NCBI GenBank assembly: GCA_023131225.1
Contig: JAGLZW010000028.1
Span: 1-55,080, forward strand
Direction: 5' to 3'
DNA: 55,080 bases
From: Candidatus Bathyarchaeota archaeon
GTDB taxonomy: Archaea; Thermoproteota; Bathyarchaeia; Bathyarchaeales; SOJC01
The position numbers and the translations under genes are program-made. Within the stretch, counting starts at the first letter, position 1. Each line of letters starts with the position of its first letter. Shown here piece after piece: positions 42,116 through 51,257 of the stretch. The notes below the pieces were generated by a model. That model had not been told where the DNA came from. It did no database searches and was given only the letters and a program-made list of their open reading frames with translations.

Positions 42116-43576
42116 ATGTCACCTGCTGAGTCCGTTTTTAAACTCCACAATTGCGACGTTCGTAAATTTAAACAGTTTTTGGAAAGTCGCGGCAGTTACA
42201 AAAAATTTGTCGATGTGACCATTACCTCTCCTCCCTATTTTGATTTAAAGAGTTACGGATATAAGAATCAAATCGGATACGGTCAAGAATTTTCTGACTA
42301 CATGAACGATCTTGGGAAGTTATTCAGTCAAATTAAAGATGTAACAAATGATACGGGGTCATTATGGATAATTGTTGACGACTTCAGTAAGAGAGGCAAA
42401 CTAGTTAATCTACCGTTTAAACTTGCTGAGAAGATGGAAAACATTGGATGGAAATTAACTGATATCTTGATATGGAAAAAAGACAAAACATTACCGTGGT
42501 CAAGTAAGGGTCAACTACGTAACATTTTTGAATATATCCTTTTTTTTACAAAAACAGGGAATTTCAAATTCTACGGCGATCGGATAAGAAACTTCGACAT
42601 CTCCCAATTGAAGGAGTGGTGGGTGAAATATCCAGAACGTTACAATCCTAATGGTGCCCTGCCTACAAACGTTTGGGAATTTCCCGTCCCAACCCAAGGT
42701 AAATGGGGACATACATCCCTTCGACATTTTAATCCTCTTCCCCCGAAAATGATTGAAAGAATCATATTACTAACGACAGACGCTAACTTGCAAAAGAAGG
42801 ATATCGTTTTGGATCCCTTTGCAGGGTCAGGCTCCGTTCTTGCAGTAGCTGATTATTTAGGAAGACGTTGGTTCGGATTCGAAAAAAATAAGCAGTATTG
42901 TGAAATGTTTGAGAACTCTGTTCTTCAATTGATAAAGAATGAGATGATGATTGAGGATGAAAAAAAATCCGAAATCAAGGTATTACATTCAGAATTCCAG
43001 AACAAAATAAAGTATCTTAGGTTGGTGAAATTTCCAAAGAGTTTATTTAGAAAAGCTCTTCAGGAGAAGATTTTGAATTTTAAACAAAATACAGTAAACA
43101 CAATTTTTGCTTTAAGCGTAGAACCAACCGATAAAGAAAAATCAGCGTTACCCAAAAACAAATTCATGGTTGAAGAAATTTTCATAATATCAAACTATAA
43201 TGGTGACCTTGAATCAATAGAAGGTCAACTTACTGAAGTTGCTTCTAAAGAGCCCTTGTCAAAATTCGGGATTGAACCTAAAATTTTTGTTCTAAACAAA
43301 AACGATTTCACGTCCAAATATGGATCTGTATTAGAAAACGCTAGGCTATGGTTATACCTTTCTGGAAGAGTATATAAACTTAGAAAGGCAATAACGTTCT
43401 CACAATGGTCTTTAGAAAATTCAGAAGATCATTGGAAGGATTACTCAAAAAATAATATACCTCCAATAATCACCAATATCAAAGTTTACCAGGAGGTTCC
43501 TACGACCTGGGAATCAAAAGAAAAAAAGTTTAATCGCTTAAAGGTCAAGTATAAAAATGCCATAGGGATAAACTGA
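42116..43576 (+). CDS. DNA methyltransferase, SPPY type (probable N4-cytosine)
   Basis: 486 residues. Catalytic motif TSPPY at 37-41 near the N-terminus and SAM motif DPFAGSGSVLAVADYLGRRWFGFE near 240 give the beta-class order; SPPY favours N4-cytosine methylation. Residues 280-486 are an extra domain with no recognised motif that could recognise sequence. It faces the GHKL ATPase gene convergently. Probably the modification half of a restriction system. Confidence 0.88.
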   Translation: MSPAESVFKLHNCDVRKFKQFLESRGSYKKFVDVTITSPPYFDLKSYGYKNQIGYGQEFSDYMNDLGKLFSQIKDVTNDTGSLWIIVDDFSKRGKLVNLPFKLAEKMENIGWKLTDILIWKKDKTLPWSSKGQLRNIFEYILFFTKTGNFKFYGDRIRNFDISQLKEWWVKYPERYNPNGALPTNVWEFPVPTQGKWGHTSLRHFNPLPPKMIERIILLTTDANLQKKDIVLDPFAGSGSVLAVADYLGRRWFGFEKNKQYCEMFENSVLQLIKNEMMIEDEKKSEIKVLHSEFQNKIKYLRLVKFPKSLFRKALQEKILNFKQNTVNTIFALSVEPTDKEKSALPKNKFMVEEIFIISNYNGDLESIEGQLTEVASKEPLSKFGIEPKIFVLNKNDFTSKYGSVLENARLWLYLSGRVYKLRKAITFSQWSLENSEDHWKDYSKNNIPPIITNIKVYQEVPTTWESKEKKFNRLKVKYKNAIGIN

Positions 43577-43638
43577 TCATTTGGACGCGTCTATATTGAT
43601 TAGCATGTAGAATTTCTAAGATAAAGTATTAGGCTTAC

Positions 43639-45414
43639 TTAGAACCATTTTCTGACGAGTTTTAGGAGCAGGTCTCTCATTTTCCCCATATCTCCTCCAC
43701 TCTTCTCAATAGAGATCTCTATTAGCATTACCAATCTTTCAATCAATGGGCGCTCATGGGCTTTCACTTGTTTGAATGTTGAATGATTTCTGTTAATAAT
43801 GACTTTTTGACGTTTGTTGTCTACAACAACAGGCATTTGATCTTTATCGGAAGATAGTTCGAGGTCGAAAGTCTCTCCAACTTCCTTTTTTATGATTTGC
43901 GTAAGAAGTTTTTCTTGTTTTTCAGCGGTCTTCTTCTTTTTTCTTTCCTTCTTCGCGTAATAATAATCATGTAATGTATATTCGAAAACCTCTCTTTCGA
44001 GAAAATTATGAATAAACTCTTGTAAGTATTGATAGTGTGAGTGGGTAAACTTGAATGAACTCCTGTCAATTGTCATTGCATCTTCAAGTCCCGCCGTTAC
44101 ATAGATTTCTCCAAAAAGCCAATTTCTGAAGACTAGATTTGAGGTCAACGGATAACCAAGTAGAGTAGTATCAGGATTGCCTATTGAGACGTTTCTAATT
44201 CTTGTTATTATCCCGTTATACTCTTTAGGACTAATACTTCCATGTTGACTGTAGATATATCCTTCAAAAGACAAAGTCTTTCCATCTACCACTTTGGACT
44301 CCTTAAAAGGATGCACTTTGTAATTTAACTCATAAATAATTGGGTCTTTACGCATTGGGAATCGCAGTGGTTTTTTCAGTTCTATACCGTCGAAGGTGAC
44401 TTTGAAGTTGTAATTGCTGAGTGTGGATTTTATCTTTTTAATTAACTGAAACTCTTCCGATCCTTCGGGGACGGCTTTTATTGGACCATCAGCAAGATAA
44501 GTTACAGGAGAAATATATGCCAGTTCTATCAGAAATTGCCAATACTCACCAAGATAGGAAAAAGTCTTATTTCCTTTTTCCTCCAAGTGATCTAAGAGTT
44601 TGCTGATCGTAACAGACGAGGAGCCGAAAGGTTCTTTATCAATCAGCATTTCCTTGAATAAAGGTCTAAGATCTTTTAGACGAATTTCTGTAAAATGTTC
44701 ATCTAAATCGTAGCCCTTGTCTACCTTTTTGTAATTAGTTAATTCAAACTGACTGACTTCATAGAACTCTTTCTCAGCTGCTTCACGTTCTCGCGATATT
44801 GAAAAATCTATTTTAGCTTTAAAAACCAAATCAGACTCTTTCTTGGTAGAGGTTATTGTAATCAAGTTACAGAGCTCAGAAACTGCAATAAATCCAATAC
44901 CAATAAAGCCGATTATTGGTCGATTGAATTTCTCAGTAAAATCTCCTTTATCCCTTTTCCTTGATCGACTTATATAAACGAACTCCTCATCGAAATCCTT
45001 GTAGTCCATTCCCTTCCCATTATCCTTAATAATTAACTCGTTACCGTCAAACGAAATATCTACATCTGTAGCATCAGCATCAAAAGAATTGCTGATTAAT
45101 TCTTTGATGCTATTAGCTGGTGAACTATATGTTCCTTCACTTAGAAGTTTGAGAATCTGACTTCCAACTTTCATCGAACCTCTTTGAGGAACATTGAGTG
45201 TAGCATCTATGGTACGATAATAAACGAACGATACTTCGCTGCTTTCTGATTCGGATACGAGTTGCTGCCGTTTTTTCTGAGCTTCCTCCAAGATTTCATT
45301 AACTTCTGCAACAGTCATTTCTACTTGCTCAGCAATCTCCTCACTAGATTTACCCTTATCGAAGGCTGATAGAATTTTCAATTCTTTTGAAGATAGTCTA
45401 ATCTCTTCACTCAT
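43639..45414 (-). CDS. MORC/HSP90-like GHKL ATPase with N-terminal HTH
   Basis: 591 residues. Residues 5-50 form a helix-turn-helix (SSKELKILSAFDKGKSSEEIAEQV). Residues 80-330 are a GHKL ATPase: N box ELISNSFDAD (105-114), DNGKGM (131-136), GFIGIGF (169-175), followed by an S5-like domain. The C-terminus (from about 490) is a charged coiled coil and unclear domain. Prokaryotic MORC-like ATPases have been linked to restriction-modification loci by Iyer, Abhiman and Aravind. Its position against the methylase supports a restriction role (inference). Three-base gap from the upstream small gene. Confidence 0.85.
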   Translation of the reverse strand: MSEEIRLSSKELKILSAFDKGKSSEEIAEQVEMTVAEVNEILEEAQKKRQQLVSESESSEVSFVYYRTIDATLNVPQRGSMKVGSQILKLLSEGTYSSPANSIKELISNSFDADATDVDISFDGNELIIKDNGKGMDYKDFDEEFVYISRSRKRDKGDFTEKFNRPIIGFIGIGFIAVSELCNLITITSTKKESDLVFKAKIDFSISREREAAEKEFYEVSQFELTNYKKVDKGYDLDEHFTEIRLKDLRPLFKEMLIDKEPFGSSSVTISKLLDHLEEKGNKTFSYLGEYWQFLIELAYISPVTYLADGPIKAVPEGSEEFQLIKKIKSTLSNYNFKVTFDGIELKKPLRFPMRKDPIIYELNYKVHPFKESKVVDGKTLSFEGYIYSQHGSISPKEYNGIITRIRNVSIGNPDTTLLGYPLTSNLVFRNWLFGEIYVTAGLEDAMTIDRSSFKFTHSHYQYLQEFIHNFLEREVFEYTLHDYYYAKKERKKKKTAEKQEKLLTQIIKKEVGETFDLELSSDKDQMPVVVDNKRQKVIINRNHSTFKQVKAHERPLIERLVMLIEISIEKSGGDMGKMRDLLLKLVRKWF

Positions 45415-45416
45415 TT

Positions 45417-45761
45417 CTACTCCCCCCCAAAATCTTTAGCTCGAACAAACAATAGGTTTTTTTCTCTAGCCGTTGCATAAATCATGATCGCATACCAGTG
45501 CAAAAGGCTCTTCGCTTCAATGGAATCTTTGGTGATTCCATCAATAGCACTCCTAACTCCGTCATTGCCGTCTAGAACGTATTCCAATCCTTTGATCAAA
45601 CGAATCGGACCTGTTTCTCCTTTATACATGGTTCCCAACACTTTTTCCATTTGTTCACTCAAGAATTTGTTATCTTTTAGAAGTGTTTTGAGGACTCGAG
45701 ATTGTAAAATGCATTTCCCCCATTTTGTTCCATCTAAGACCACGTCTGACATGCATTTCAC
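45417..45761 (-). CDS. Hypothetical protein of GHKL operon, 114 aa
   Basis: 114 residues, mostly helical, without a recognised motif (SRVLKTLLKDNKFLSEQMEKVLG ... EAKSLLHWYAIMIYATAREK). ATG 45761 touches the stop of the upstream membrane gene, and its own stop is two bases before the GHKL start, so the three genes form a tight operon. Possibly an adaptor or inhibitor of the ATPase. Confidence 0.7.
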   Translation of the reverse strand: MKCMSDVVLDGTKWGKCILQSRVLKTLLKDNKFLSEQMEKVLGTMYKGETGPIRLIKGLEYVLDGNDGVRSAIDGITKDSIEAKSLLHWYAIMIYATAREKNLLFVRAKDFGGE

Positions 45762-46205
45762 CTAAAACCAAAATTCTTCCGCAACAACATAGGTGGTTGT
45801 TATAATCAAAACTACACCGATTGCAAATATGAGAAAAAGGGCCAATTCAAACAGCCATGAATAGTTAGATCTAAAACAAGAAGAAGAAACCAAAATATAA
45901 GACATTGAAACAAAAGCGTCAACCACAGAAAGAGGAATCAGAATGAACATTATTATTGCTACTCTTGAATATGTCCTTGAGATTTTTTTACCAAAATATT
46001 GGCGTCTTTGACCTAACGAATATCCTAGGAAAGCTAAAGCCAAAGACGCAATACCCAAAGTTCCTCCCATAATGTTTTTGGCAACATCGTTCTTGGCTAT
46101 CAAAGTCAACTGATTAAGAGCAAAAATTATCGGGAAAGCAATCACTAAAGTTATAGTTACCATAATGATTCCAAAAAAAGCTAGAAGTACAAGCATCCAA
46201 TTCAT
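45762..46205 (-). CDS. Four-helix membrane protein of GHKL operon
   Basis: 147 residues with four hydrophobic segments at about 4-31, 40-62, 80-103 and 117-141. No motif recognised. First gene of the operon; AAGGTGA precedes ATG 46205 and a TATA box (AAAATATTAG) lies at 46259-46268. In defence operons such small membrane proteins are often effectors; this is only a suggestion. Confidence 0.72.
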   Translation of the reverse strand: MNWMLVLLAFFGIIMVTITLVIAFPIIFALNQLTLIAKNDVAKNIMGGTLGIASLALAFLGYSLGQRRQYFGKKISRTYSRVAIIMFILIPLSVVDAFVSMSYILVSSSCFRSNYSWLFELALFLIFAIGVVLIITTTYVVAEEFWF

Positions 46206-46690
46206 TTAATGGAAGTCACCTTATGAACAAATCTGTTTATTCAAGCTAATAGTGTGATCTAATATTTTACATTTCGTATCCACAGGGATTTCTATTTTAT
46301 TTGCCGAATGAATAAAGGTTCACTAATTCAACATTCACAATATTATTCGATGAAGGGACTTTGCATTATCTCTTTTTACTGAATATTTTCACTCGCACGC
46401 GCATTAAGCCTCATCCAAACCATGAACTCTTATGTAACACATTGATGTTACGGTCGAGAATTTTGACACAATCTCTGAATTACTCATATCAATTCTTAAA
46501 GGTTAGATCTTTCGCTTTCTTTCCCTCACATACTTATTGCCAACCACTCGTTTTCCAGTATTGTATTCTTGGACTTCGATTTCTTCTGGTCCAAAAGGTT
46601 GCTTCAGGTCTATTTTTATGCCGAATTTCAAAAGATATTTTGGGAAGCAAGATAAAGGAAAAGATTGACGAGTTCGCAGAACAGGAAGAT
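46206..46690. other. Divergent intergenic region with gene remnants
   Basis: Contains the GHKL operon promoter at 46259-46268. A minus-strand stretch at 46503-46631 encodes protein-like sequence (KQPFGPEEIEVQEYNTGKRVVGNKYV) without a clear start, and the plus frame upstream of 46691 reads well from about 46640 (KIKEKIDEFAEQED). One or both may be degraded genes. Confidence 0.35.
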
Positions 46691-46981
46691 ATGGACAAAC
46701 CATTTTATTTTAATCTCTTTTCGAAGGAGATTGTCTTCACAGCTTCTCTTCTGCAATCAATTTATACTTGGCTTGGAGGAAAATGGGAAGAAATCGCAGA
46801 AATAATAGCCACCGAAAATTTTCCAAAAGTTGAAAGACGATTTAAACTGCACGGTGAAATCACTCCAAAAGAACAACCGACCATAGAACTAGTGGTTAAG
46901 GCTTATGTGCCAATGTATAATCCTCTACAGCTTTTTAAGTGCAAGAAATGCAGATGCGCCCACGTAAGAGTTATAATGTGA
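46691..46981 (+). CDS. Hypothetical protein with C-terminal Cys motif, 96 aa
   Basis: 96 residues from ATG 46691; a TTG at 46640 would add 17. Ends in CKKCRCAHVRVIM, a possible half zinc site. No family recognised. The next gene starts 27 bases downstream. The upstream reading frame remains open, so the true start is uncertain. Confidence 0.4.
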   Translation: MDKPFYFNLFSKEIVFTASLLQSIYTWLGGKWEEIAEIIATENFPKVERRFKLHGEITPKEQPTIELVVKAYVPMYNPLQLFKCKKCRCAHVRVIM

Positions 46982-47008
46982 AAATAATCAGTTCCTTTGG
47001 GGTTTGAG

Positions 47009-47797
47009 ATGATAGAAACAGAAAAGCAAGGAAATAGGAAATCAAGAGATACATTAGCGATATGTAGCGTCTTAGTCATTATGTTTGCCATTACTACCAT
47101 GTTGTTTTACGTGGAAATAGGAAATCTTAGAAATCTTAACAATGAATTACAAGACCAAAAGAGCAATCTGCAGAATGAACTAAACTCTCTTAACATAACA
47201 TATCGTTATTACGTGTCAACTCACAGCCATAGCAATTCGGAGTATGATAACTACATAGCAGACCATCAGTATACAAACTCGGAATATGATGACTACGTTG
47301 AAAGCCATCAGTACACAAACTTAGAGTATGAAGATTATGTAGCGAACCATCTATATGCAAATGCAGAATACGAAGAAGCATGTTACTCCTTTTATTATTT
47401 TAAACCAGAAGGACAAAAGTTTGGTGTTTACGATTTGGATGCTGAGCTTTTCGCTTTGAGTTGGAGCGAACCATATCAAGCTGGCGTATTTGACTGTAGT
47501 GAAATGAGTGCTTGTTTAGAGTGGCATCTGGAGAATAGAGGATGGCATGCTAAAATTTACGTTGGAGACTCCCCATTTGGCTTCGGGAGACACGCATGGT
47601 TGATTGTTGAAACCAGTGAAGGAAAATATATGCCAGTTGAAAGCACAACTCTCAAAGTTGTATGGTGGTCAGACCCGAATTTCGATAACTACTGGGAATG
47701 TGACCACAAATTTGAGACAATTCATGATGCACTAGATTATCAGGAAAGTGGATTTGATTGGTGGGAACTAGGTTTTTCCCCTTTGGATTATGACTAG
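47009..47797 (+). CDS. Membrane-anchored transglutaminase-like protein with 14-aa repeats
   Basis: 262 residues. An N-terminal transmembrane helix (about 19-37) and short coiled coil are followed by four tandem 14-residue repeats (consensus H-Q-Y-T-N-x-E-Y-x-D-Y-V, about 71-126), then a transglutaminase/papain-like domain with Cys in FDCSEM, His in GRHAWLIVE and a following acidic residue in MPVES. The domain would be outside the cell. Substrate unknown. Start ATG 47009 is chosen for GGTTTGAG ahead. Confidence 0.72.
   Translation: MIETEKQGNRKSRDTLAICSVLVIMFAITTMLFYVEIGNLRNLNNELQDQKSNLQNELNSLNITYRYYVSTHSHSNSEYDNYIADHQYTNSEYDDYVESHQYTNLEYEDYVANHLYANAEYEEACYSFYYFKPEGQKFGVYDLDAELFALSWSEPYQAGVFDCSEMSACLEWHLENRGWHAKIYVGDSPFGFGRHAWLIVETSEGKYMPVESTTLKVVWWSDPNFDNYWECDHKFETIHDALDYQESGFDWWELGFSPLDYD
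47220..47387 (+). repeat. Four tandem 42-bp coding repeats
   Basis: Four successive 42-base units encode the 14-residue repeat; the middle two are closest at protein level (HQYTNSEYDDYVES and HQYTNLEYEDYVAN). The outer units are diverged. Confidence 0.7.
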
Positions 47798-47807
47798 CCC
47801 GCGCGAA

Positions 47808-47816
47808 TTTTATATA
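47808..47816 (+). promoter_or_regulatory. TATA box of EVE-domain gene
   Basis: TTTTATATA 30-38 bases ahead of ATG 47846, so the transcript is nearly leaderless. Confidence 0.6.
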
Positions 47817-47845
47817 TCTCTCTCATAAATGTAGTTGAACACAAA

Positions 47846-48799
47846 ATGCCGAATTATTGGTTAATTACAACTTCTCCAGAGAATTTCAAGGTTGACAAAG
47901 AAACCTCAGGTTTTACTGTTCAGGGACTGAAAGAACGCCAAAAAAAGACTGTAATGAAATTCCAACCAGGAGACAAAGTTATTTACTACATAAATCAGAT
48001 TTCAAAGTTAGGCGCTATAGCCACCATAACGTCAAAGTATTATTATGACAACAAGATAAAAATCTGGACTGACGAAGACGAAATTTGGCCTTCGAGAGCA
48101 AAGAGCAAACCAGAAATCGTTTTGGAAGATGATGAGTTACTTGACATCAAGAGGCTGATTAAACAACTAGCCTTCATCAAAGATAAGGTTCACTGGTCGC
48201 TTTTTGTCCGTGGCAGCGTGAGGCAAATCCCCGAGGAAGATTACTTGCTGATTGAATCTGAAATGCGAAAGATACTTTCTCGAAAACCTGCAGCCAAAAA
48301 AGCAGAGCCAATCAAAAAAAGTTTGAGAACTGAGAAAGACTACAAAGAAGCCATCATGAAGCTCTCCTTAAACTCCAAGTCCTTACACGACCGAATCGGT
48401 GAAATGCTGCAAACCGTTGGAAGCTGGACCGGATTTAACACCAACACAAGACTCAGAATTACCTCAGAATCAGCTTATCAACTCGATGTAGCTTGGCTTT
48501 CAGGCAAGAACCCTGAAGTTGCTATTGAAATTCAGATGGAGGGCAACCTTGATTCCGCAATTCGTAAGCTCAGAGAGGCCAGAGAATTCAACTACAGAAA
48601 AGTGATTCTAGTTATTGAAGAAGAGCAAATAACTCGGCTCAATGCAGTATTACGATTTGACCCGATTCGCAACTGGATTGATGCGTGGTCAATACAATCT
48701 GTATACGAACTTTATGCAAATGGCCAAAGATTCTTCGAGTTGTATGACAAATTGAAAGAGGCAAGGTATATAGAAAGAAAAGAACTGGAATTAATCTAA
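47846..48799 (+). CDS. EVE domain fused to PD-(D/E)XK-like nuclease
   Basis: 317 residues. Residues 1-145 form an EVE (PUA-like) domain: YWLITTSPENF, FQPGDKVIYYI and HWSLFVRGSVRQIP; such domains bind modified bases. Residues 165-317 resemble a PD-(D/E)XK nuclease with Asp214 (YQLDVAW), Glu228-Ile-Gln230 and a downstream helix and strand (YRKVILVI); Gln replaces the usual Lys. The architecture fits modification-dependent (type IV) restriction. No operon partner. Confidence 0.75.
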   Translation: MPNYWLITTSPENFKVDKETSGFTVQGLKERQKKTVMKFQPGDKVIYYINQISKLGAIATITSKYYYDNKIKIWTDEDEIWPSRAKSKPEIVLEDDELLDIKRLIKQLAFIKDKVHWSLFVRGSVRQIPEEDYLLIESEMRKILSRKPAAKKAEPIKKSLRTEKDYKEAIMKLSLNSKSLHDRIGEMLQTVGSWTGFNTNTRLRITSESAYQLDVAWLSGKNPEVAIEIQMEGNLDSAIRKLREAREFNYRKVILVIEEEQITRLNAVLRFDPIRNWIDAWSIQSVYELYANGQRFFELYDKLKEARYIERKELELI

Positions 48800-48896
48800 C
48801 AAAGACACACCAAAACTTTCACTCTCCTCTCTCACCTATATGCAAATGCGTTTTAGCATCAGCCTTATTTTCGGTAAGAGCAGACAGGAGAATCGG

Positions 48897-49091
48897 GTGA
48901 GAACAATCTTGGTTCAAGAATCTATTACTCGAAAGCAGGACAAAGTAAACGCCGTCAAGCTGGCCATCCATGAGGCAAGCAGGGTAAAGAACAAAAATGA
49001 ACTAATCAAGAGACTTGGCCGCATCCAACGCTTGGCCAAACAGAATAACTATGCTGAAATAGATAGACTGCTGCAAGAAAGCTACGTCTAA
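48897..49091 (+). CDS. Small helical hypothetical protein, 64 aa
   Basis: 64 residues from GTG 48897 (GGAG six bases ahead), or 83 from ATG 48840. Rich in Lys, Arg and Asn with two predicted helices (KVNAVKLAIHEASRVKNKNELIKRLGRIQRLAKQ). No family recognised. Could bind nucleic acid. Confidence 0.5.
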   Translation: MRTILVQESITRKQDKVNAVKLAIHEASRVKNKNELIKRLGRIQRLAKQNNYAEIDRLLQESYV

Positions 49092-49210
49092 CCACCTCAA
49101 CAATCTCCTTTTTCAGTTTTAGAGGGGCACTATGTTGGTTAAAATCTACACTCGCATCATAAAGAAACGCTACCTCAACCAAAAACGCATCTACAGGCAC
49201 AGATACGCCG

Positions 49211-49240
49211 ACCCCCCCCCCCTCCCCTCCCCCCCTCCCT
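49211..49240 (-). other. G-quadruplex-forming tract (C-rich on + strand)
   Basis: The plus strand has runs of 11, 4, 7 and 3 C separated by single T. The minus strand therefore has four or more G runs with one-base loops, a textbook quadruplex motif. It lies 107 bases ahead of the NurA-like gene. Confidence 0.7.
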
Positions 49241-49346
49241 ATTTTTGTTCTAAGGACCTCTCTAACAGAGAAACTGTTCTTGCCAACGCAAAGTATTGTT
49301 TTAAAGCGAGCCGTATGTTCTTATGTTGGAACTAAGTGGTGACTAA

Positions 49347-51257
49347 ATGTCTTCATCTATGTTAAGCCACACAATTAAGAGAACAAGTAACCTTCTTAAA
49401 TCGGGTGCTTCTGACCAAATCACCGAGTATGAGAACCGCCTTCAACCCTTGCAAACACTCTACGACCGTTTGCTTTCTAACCTTATTGTTTCAAGCTTCA
49501 GCTACGAGGAGGCTTACGAAACAGCCCGGAAATTCTGGGGTTCTACTCAGGTTCGCTTCGCAGGTATAGATGGCACCATGTACTCTCGTCCCCTCTTCGA
49601 CCTCGTAATCTTCTTCGGCGGCGCTTACGCCTCAACTGGCACCATAACTTTCAAGCCGAACTCCAAACCAGCAGTTCAATACGACGCAAAGACCATCCAA
49701 CAAGGTGCAGGAATCTCCAGCGTCATCCCCGTCTTCATAAGCGAAGTCCCAGAAATAGACCAAACTTTCTTCAGTCAAGAACAACCAGACGAAATAGCCC
49801 TTAACAAGCCACTACAAGACAGCGCCATCATAAACAACGCAACCATCGCCAACTGGATAATGACCTTCGCCGAATACTACCTCGCGTACAAACTCGCCAC
49901 CGACCCAAACCAAGACATACGCATCATCCTCTTAGACAGAAGCTTATCCATCGAACGCGCCAGCCTACTCTACGACACTTCAAAAAGAGACCTCTGGAAA
50001 GCCAAAAGCAACCTAATAGGCTACAAAATAGACAACACACCCATTGACGCCAACGACTTTGCCTTAGGCAGACATCACATCCGAAACCCAGCCCTAGGCG
50101 TTCCACCAGCAAGAGCAGACTACCTCCGCTACGCCATCATCAACATAATCCAACAGAAAAGCCCCGTCTCCAAGAGCCAAATTCTACAAGAACTAGGAAT
50201 AGCAGACGAGAAAAGGGCTAAAAGAGCTGAGAGATACCTCAAAAAATCAGTAAAAGAAGAAATCCTAACAAAAAGAGACAACACATACAGCATCAACCCA
50301 AAATACGCAACAACATGGACTAGACTACAAAAACTCGTAACAACCCTAGGAGACCTCTTCTTTTACACCCAAAAACTAGAAACTCAAAACGCCAACCTCA
50401 TGAAAATAAAGAAAAACGGAAAAAAACATTGGCTCACAACGCTCGACATTGCCTTCCTCACCCTCTTTACCTTCCACATGCTCATAGAAGCATGCTGGAA
50501 AAACAAAATCCTCCTCATAGGCATAACAAAAGACACTGCAGCCCGAGACATGAAACGCCAACTAATCCCCATCCTCAACAACGAAGGCATGCTAAAAGAC
50601 ACAATCACGCCGGAAACATACGAAAAACTACCGAACACCGACCGCATGATACTCCAATCAATCAGCCTATTCAACCCTGAAAAAGTCAAAGTCCCCTGGA
50701 GCCTAATCGAATACGATTCAGCCTTCCGCTCCATGGTCCCAGACCCGCAAACCAGAAAAGGTTACGTGTTGGGTGCCATAAAAAACAGGATAGGCCTTGA
50801 AAAAACCTTTCTCAAAACCTACGTGCAACTCGCCCAAGCCAAAAAAGACCGCCTGCTCCGCAGCAACGTCCTTCTCACAGACCGCCTCGTCTACCCAGAA
50901 TTCGATCATAAGCCAAACACCACAGTTCAATTTTGGAACGAGTTCGGAAGCGCAAAAGAACCCGTCGAAATAATACTCTACAAAGATAAAACTGTCCCAA
51001 ACCAGCTCCAAAACTTGACAATGACAATTCTCATCGCTATGACCCCGCCGAGCATACCTGAAGCCTTCGGACACAACAAACCCCTATTCATCGCCGACAA
51101 AATCGCCAAATGGCACTACGGCCAATTCAAACGCATCGCTGATACCACTGCAAACTGGATACTCAACAACCATAAATTAAGAAAGTTCGTATTCTACATG
51201 AGTACATTCCGCGAAAGGAGAACAGCAATTGAAGCCACAAGAAGAGAAAACCCATAA
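49347..51257 (+). CDS. NurA-like nuclease, enlarged, with internal winged helix
   Basis: 636 residues, well above the usual 330-450 of NurA. The NurA core is recognisable from GIDGTM (Asp75) and ILLDRSLSIERA (Asp near 203), with a long C-terminal part. Between the two core parts, about residues 258-325, lies a winged-helix-like insert (KSPVSKSQILQELGIADEKRAKRAERYLKKSV). It would resect DNA ends with HerA. The downstream HerA start overlaps its end by 29 bases. Codons are strongly C-ending, unlike AT-rich neighbours. Confidence 0.8.
   Translation: MSSSMLSHTIKRTSNLLKSGASDQITEYENRLQPLQTLYDRLLSNLIVSSFSYEEAYETARKFWGSTQVRFAGIDGTMYSRPLFDLVIFFGGAYASTGTITFKPNSKPAVQYDAKTIQQGAGISSVIPVFISEVPEIDQTFFSQEQPDEIALNKPLQDSAIINNATIANWIMTFAEYYLAYKLATDPNQDIRIILLDRSLSIERASLLYDTSKRDLWKAKSNLIGYKIDNTPIDANDFALGRHHIRNPALGVPPARADYLRYAIINIIQQKSPVSKSQILQELGIADEKRAKRAERYLKKSVKEEILTKRDNTYSINPKYATTWTRLQKLVTTLGDLFFYTQKLETQNANLMKIKKNGKKHWLTTLDIAFLTLFTFHMLIEACWKNKILLIGITKDTAARDMKRQLIPILNNEGMLKDTITPETYEKLPNTDRMILQSISLFNPEKVKVPWSLIEYDSAFRSMVPDPQTRKGYVLGAIKNRIGLEKTFLKTYVQLAQAKKDRLLRSNVLLTDRLVYPEFDHKPNTTVQFWNEFGSAKEPVEIILYKDKTVPNQLQNLTMTILIAMTPPSIPEAFGHNKPLFIADKIAKWHYGQFKRIADTTANWILNNHKLRKFVFYMSTFRERRTAIEATRRENP

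Noticed and set aside
46503-46631. Minus-strand frame with protein-like sequence (EVQEYNTGKRVVGNKYV)
   Set aside because: No ATG or ribosome site and it opposes a better plus-strand frame; recorded only as a possible remnant in the intergenic entry.
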